In this document: positions 62,535-64,000 of the stretch, in pieces
How positions within the stretch are numbered: the stretch's first letter is position 1
Layout of the letters: the number at the start of each line of letters is the position of its first letter
NCBI RefSeq assembly: GCF_963678635.1
Contig: NC_087063.1
Location: forward strand, 71,385,617-71,449,616
Direction of reading: 5' to 3'
Source: Symsagittifera roscoffensis
Taxonomy: Eukaryota; Xenacoelomorpha; Acoela; Convolutidae
Length of the DNA stretch: 64,000 nt
Notes under the pieces: generated by a model
Databases searched by the model: none
What the model saw: only the letters and a program-made list of their open reading frames with translations
Told to the model about the DNA's origin: nothing
Made by a program: the position numbers and the translations under genes

Positions 62535-64000
62535 TTTCGGATAATTGTTAGTTAATTTTTATATTGCTACTTTGATAGTAATGAAGGTACGCAATTTAGT
62601 TGAACATGTATTTATTTTGCGCAAACATCCAGTTTGAGCTCTTTTGTGGCTCATTCTGAGTTTCATATAATGTCGTCATTATATCTATTGTTTCATGAAA
62701 GTCTATAAATGGATATAATAATCATATTAATAAAAATTGTTTTCAGCATAGATCCAAACTCAAAGCCTTCTATCGTATTGGTGTTCTCAATCAAGTATCT
62801 TAAAAGAAACTAGAGTCCTAGAGATCGCCGTTAGAAAATATAAGTCCGTTTTCAAACGTACCTGAGCGCAAAAGAACTAGGTTTTTGTACCAGAGGATGG
62901 TATACTATCACAGAGAAAAATTTGTTTTACTATCCTAGAAAACCAAAAAAATGTACCAGAAAACCTGGGTTGAAGTTAGCCCCACTTTAGTCTCTCTGAT
63001 TTAATGGGACAGTTAAAAGAACCCATTTTTTAGGAATTACGGGCGGAAGTGGCTCCTTTTTTATGAGAGGAGATGAACCAGCCCAACTTTTTGCAAATTG
63101 ATTCAAACTTTTGGTCCTCGTTTTTTTCAGCATCAGTAAAAAATTTTATTCAAAAATGCCCCTAGTTTTTTGGGTTTTCTTGCCTGGAGATTCTTGACTG
63201 AACACGACTAGGAAACACTACACTTTTAGTTTTAGTTGCTCAAATTTTTTTTCATCGTAGTCTCTAGAAATTAATGTAAAAACTATACTGAGTTACATAA
63301 CAAACTGCAAGAAAAAACCGAAAATTTTTGAATAAAACTTGTAAGGAAAATTTGTTTTTTTTTGTGTGTGTGTTCAGAGCATTTACAAGCAAAATAGCCT
63401 ACGTAGAACAAAAAAGTACTATAAATATGTGAACAAAAACCAGGCCCCGGATTTACCTAAATAACTGTTTTTCATAGTTAAGTAACTATTTCTGAGAAAA
63501 CGGAGGAAACAAACTAATCAGAGAGATGCGCTTTATTGTTATTAATTCTGTTGAAATTCTCCAGAAAACCGACAGTTTTTCAACAATTAGTCGCCAGCAT
63601 TGACATTTTCACTAAGGCCTCCGATCACCCGGCGAGGGAGTTGATTAGATGCTGTAGATTAGAAAAAAAGTTGAAAATTTCGCGGTAAATGAAGAACTCG
63701 GTTTTTTTCAGAGTCGCTTTTTTATACCAAAAATTCGTTGAAAAAAATTATTTTCTTCATATAACGGGAGTTTAATTAACTTTTCTTCAACTAATTGGAT
63801 GGTTTTTAAGCAACTATTTAGTTAACAAAAACGATTTTTTTACTTATCTAAAATCCGGGGCCTGCACTAAACGGCCGAAAATTAATATTTCTAATTAGAA
63901 CTAAAAATGTATATGGTTGAATTTGATTGGCTAATTCAACAACGCTTACGGTTCTTCAATTAAAATTTCAAGCAGATACTATTGTTAGCCGAAATTACCA
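62535..64000. other. Upstream flank of the ARM-TIR gene
   Basis: AT-rich with many short A/T runs. I see no exon, tRNA or known repeat. The promoter of the minus-strand ARM-TIR gene should lie in the first part, but no TATA box or other site can be called with confidence. Confidence 0.5.

Overview
The window looks like nuclear DNA of an invertebrate animal. It is AT-rich, its genes are split by GT-AG introns, it holds metazoan endosomal genes, and its introns and spacers are crowded with short interspersed repeats, LINE remnants and one intact LTR retrotransposon. The sequence alone does not let me name the phylum. Most real exons are short, and several small ones were found only by following reading phase across splice sites.

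Layout, left to right. Positions 1-4402 are repeat-rich and hold no gene I can support. An unrecognised terminal exon lies at 4403-4636 (+). The last two exons of a VPS15/PIK3R4 orthologue (7586-7739 and 13020-13260, +) encode the end of its WD40 propeller. A complete GAPVD1-like gene (RasGAP-like plus VPS9 domain, a Rab5 exchange factor) starts 576 bp after the VPS15 stop. It runs from 13836 to 40603 (+) in 22 coding exons whose phases all agree, predicting 1853 residues. A TKL-type protein kinase gene with two coding exons (44811-46088 and 46449-47474, +) predicts 767 residues and carries HCD in place of HRD in the catalytic loop. On the minus strand a three-exon gene (62534 down to 52712) encodes an ARM-repeat plus TIR-domain protein with a C-terminal CaaX box. 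A 7.2-kb Ty3/gypsy-type element (54922-62121, +) sits in intron 1 of that gene. It has nearly identical LTRs, a 5-bp target duplication and one uninterrupted Gag-Pol reading frame of 2151 residues. Positions 62535-64000 show no gene.

VPS15 is a subunit of the Vps34 PI3-kinase complex that makes PI3P on Rab5 endosomes, and GAPVD1 activates Rab5. The two genes are close, co-oriented, and the second has a splice acceptor 8 nt before its start codon. Together these facts suggest an operon resolved by trans-splicing, which is an inference. The non-RD kinase and the ARM-TIR gene are near each other and both resemble families used in innate immunity or axon-degeneration signalling, but no functional link can be shown from sequence.

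The repeats form several families. Family A is about 450-550 bp and ends in a short palindrome; its 3' end supplies splice acceptors for two GAPVD1 exons. There are tRNA-like SINEs with a GCGAAG...CTTCGC hairpin tail, hAT-like MITEs with 8-bp target duplications, TTGTTCCGAC-ended MITEs, tandem arrays with periods of about 40, 79, 168, 180 and 290 bp, and a perfect 89-bp inverted repeat.
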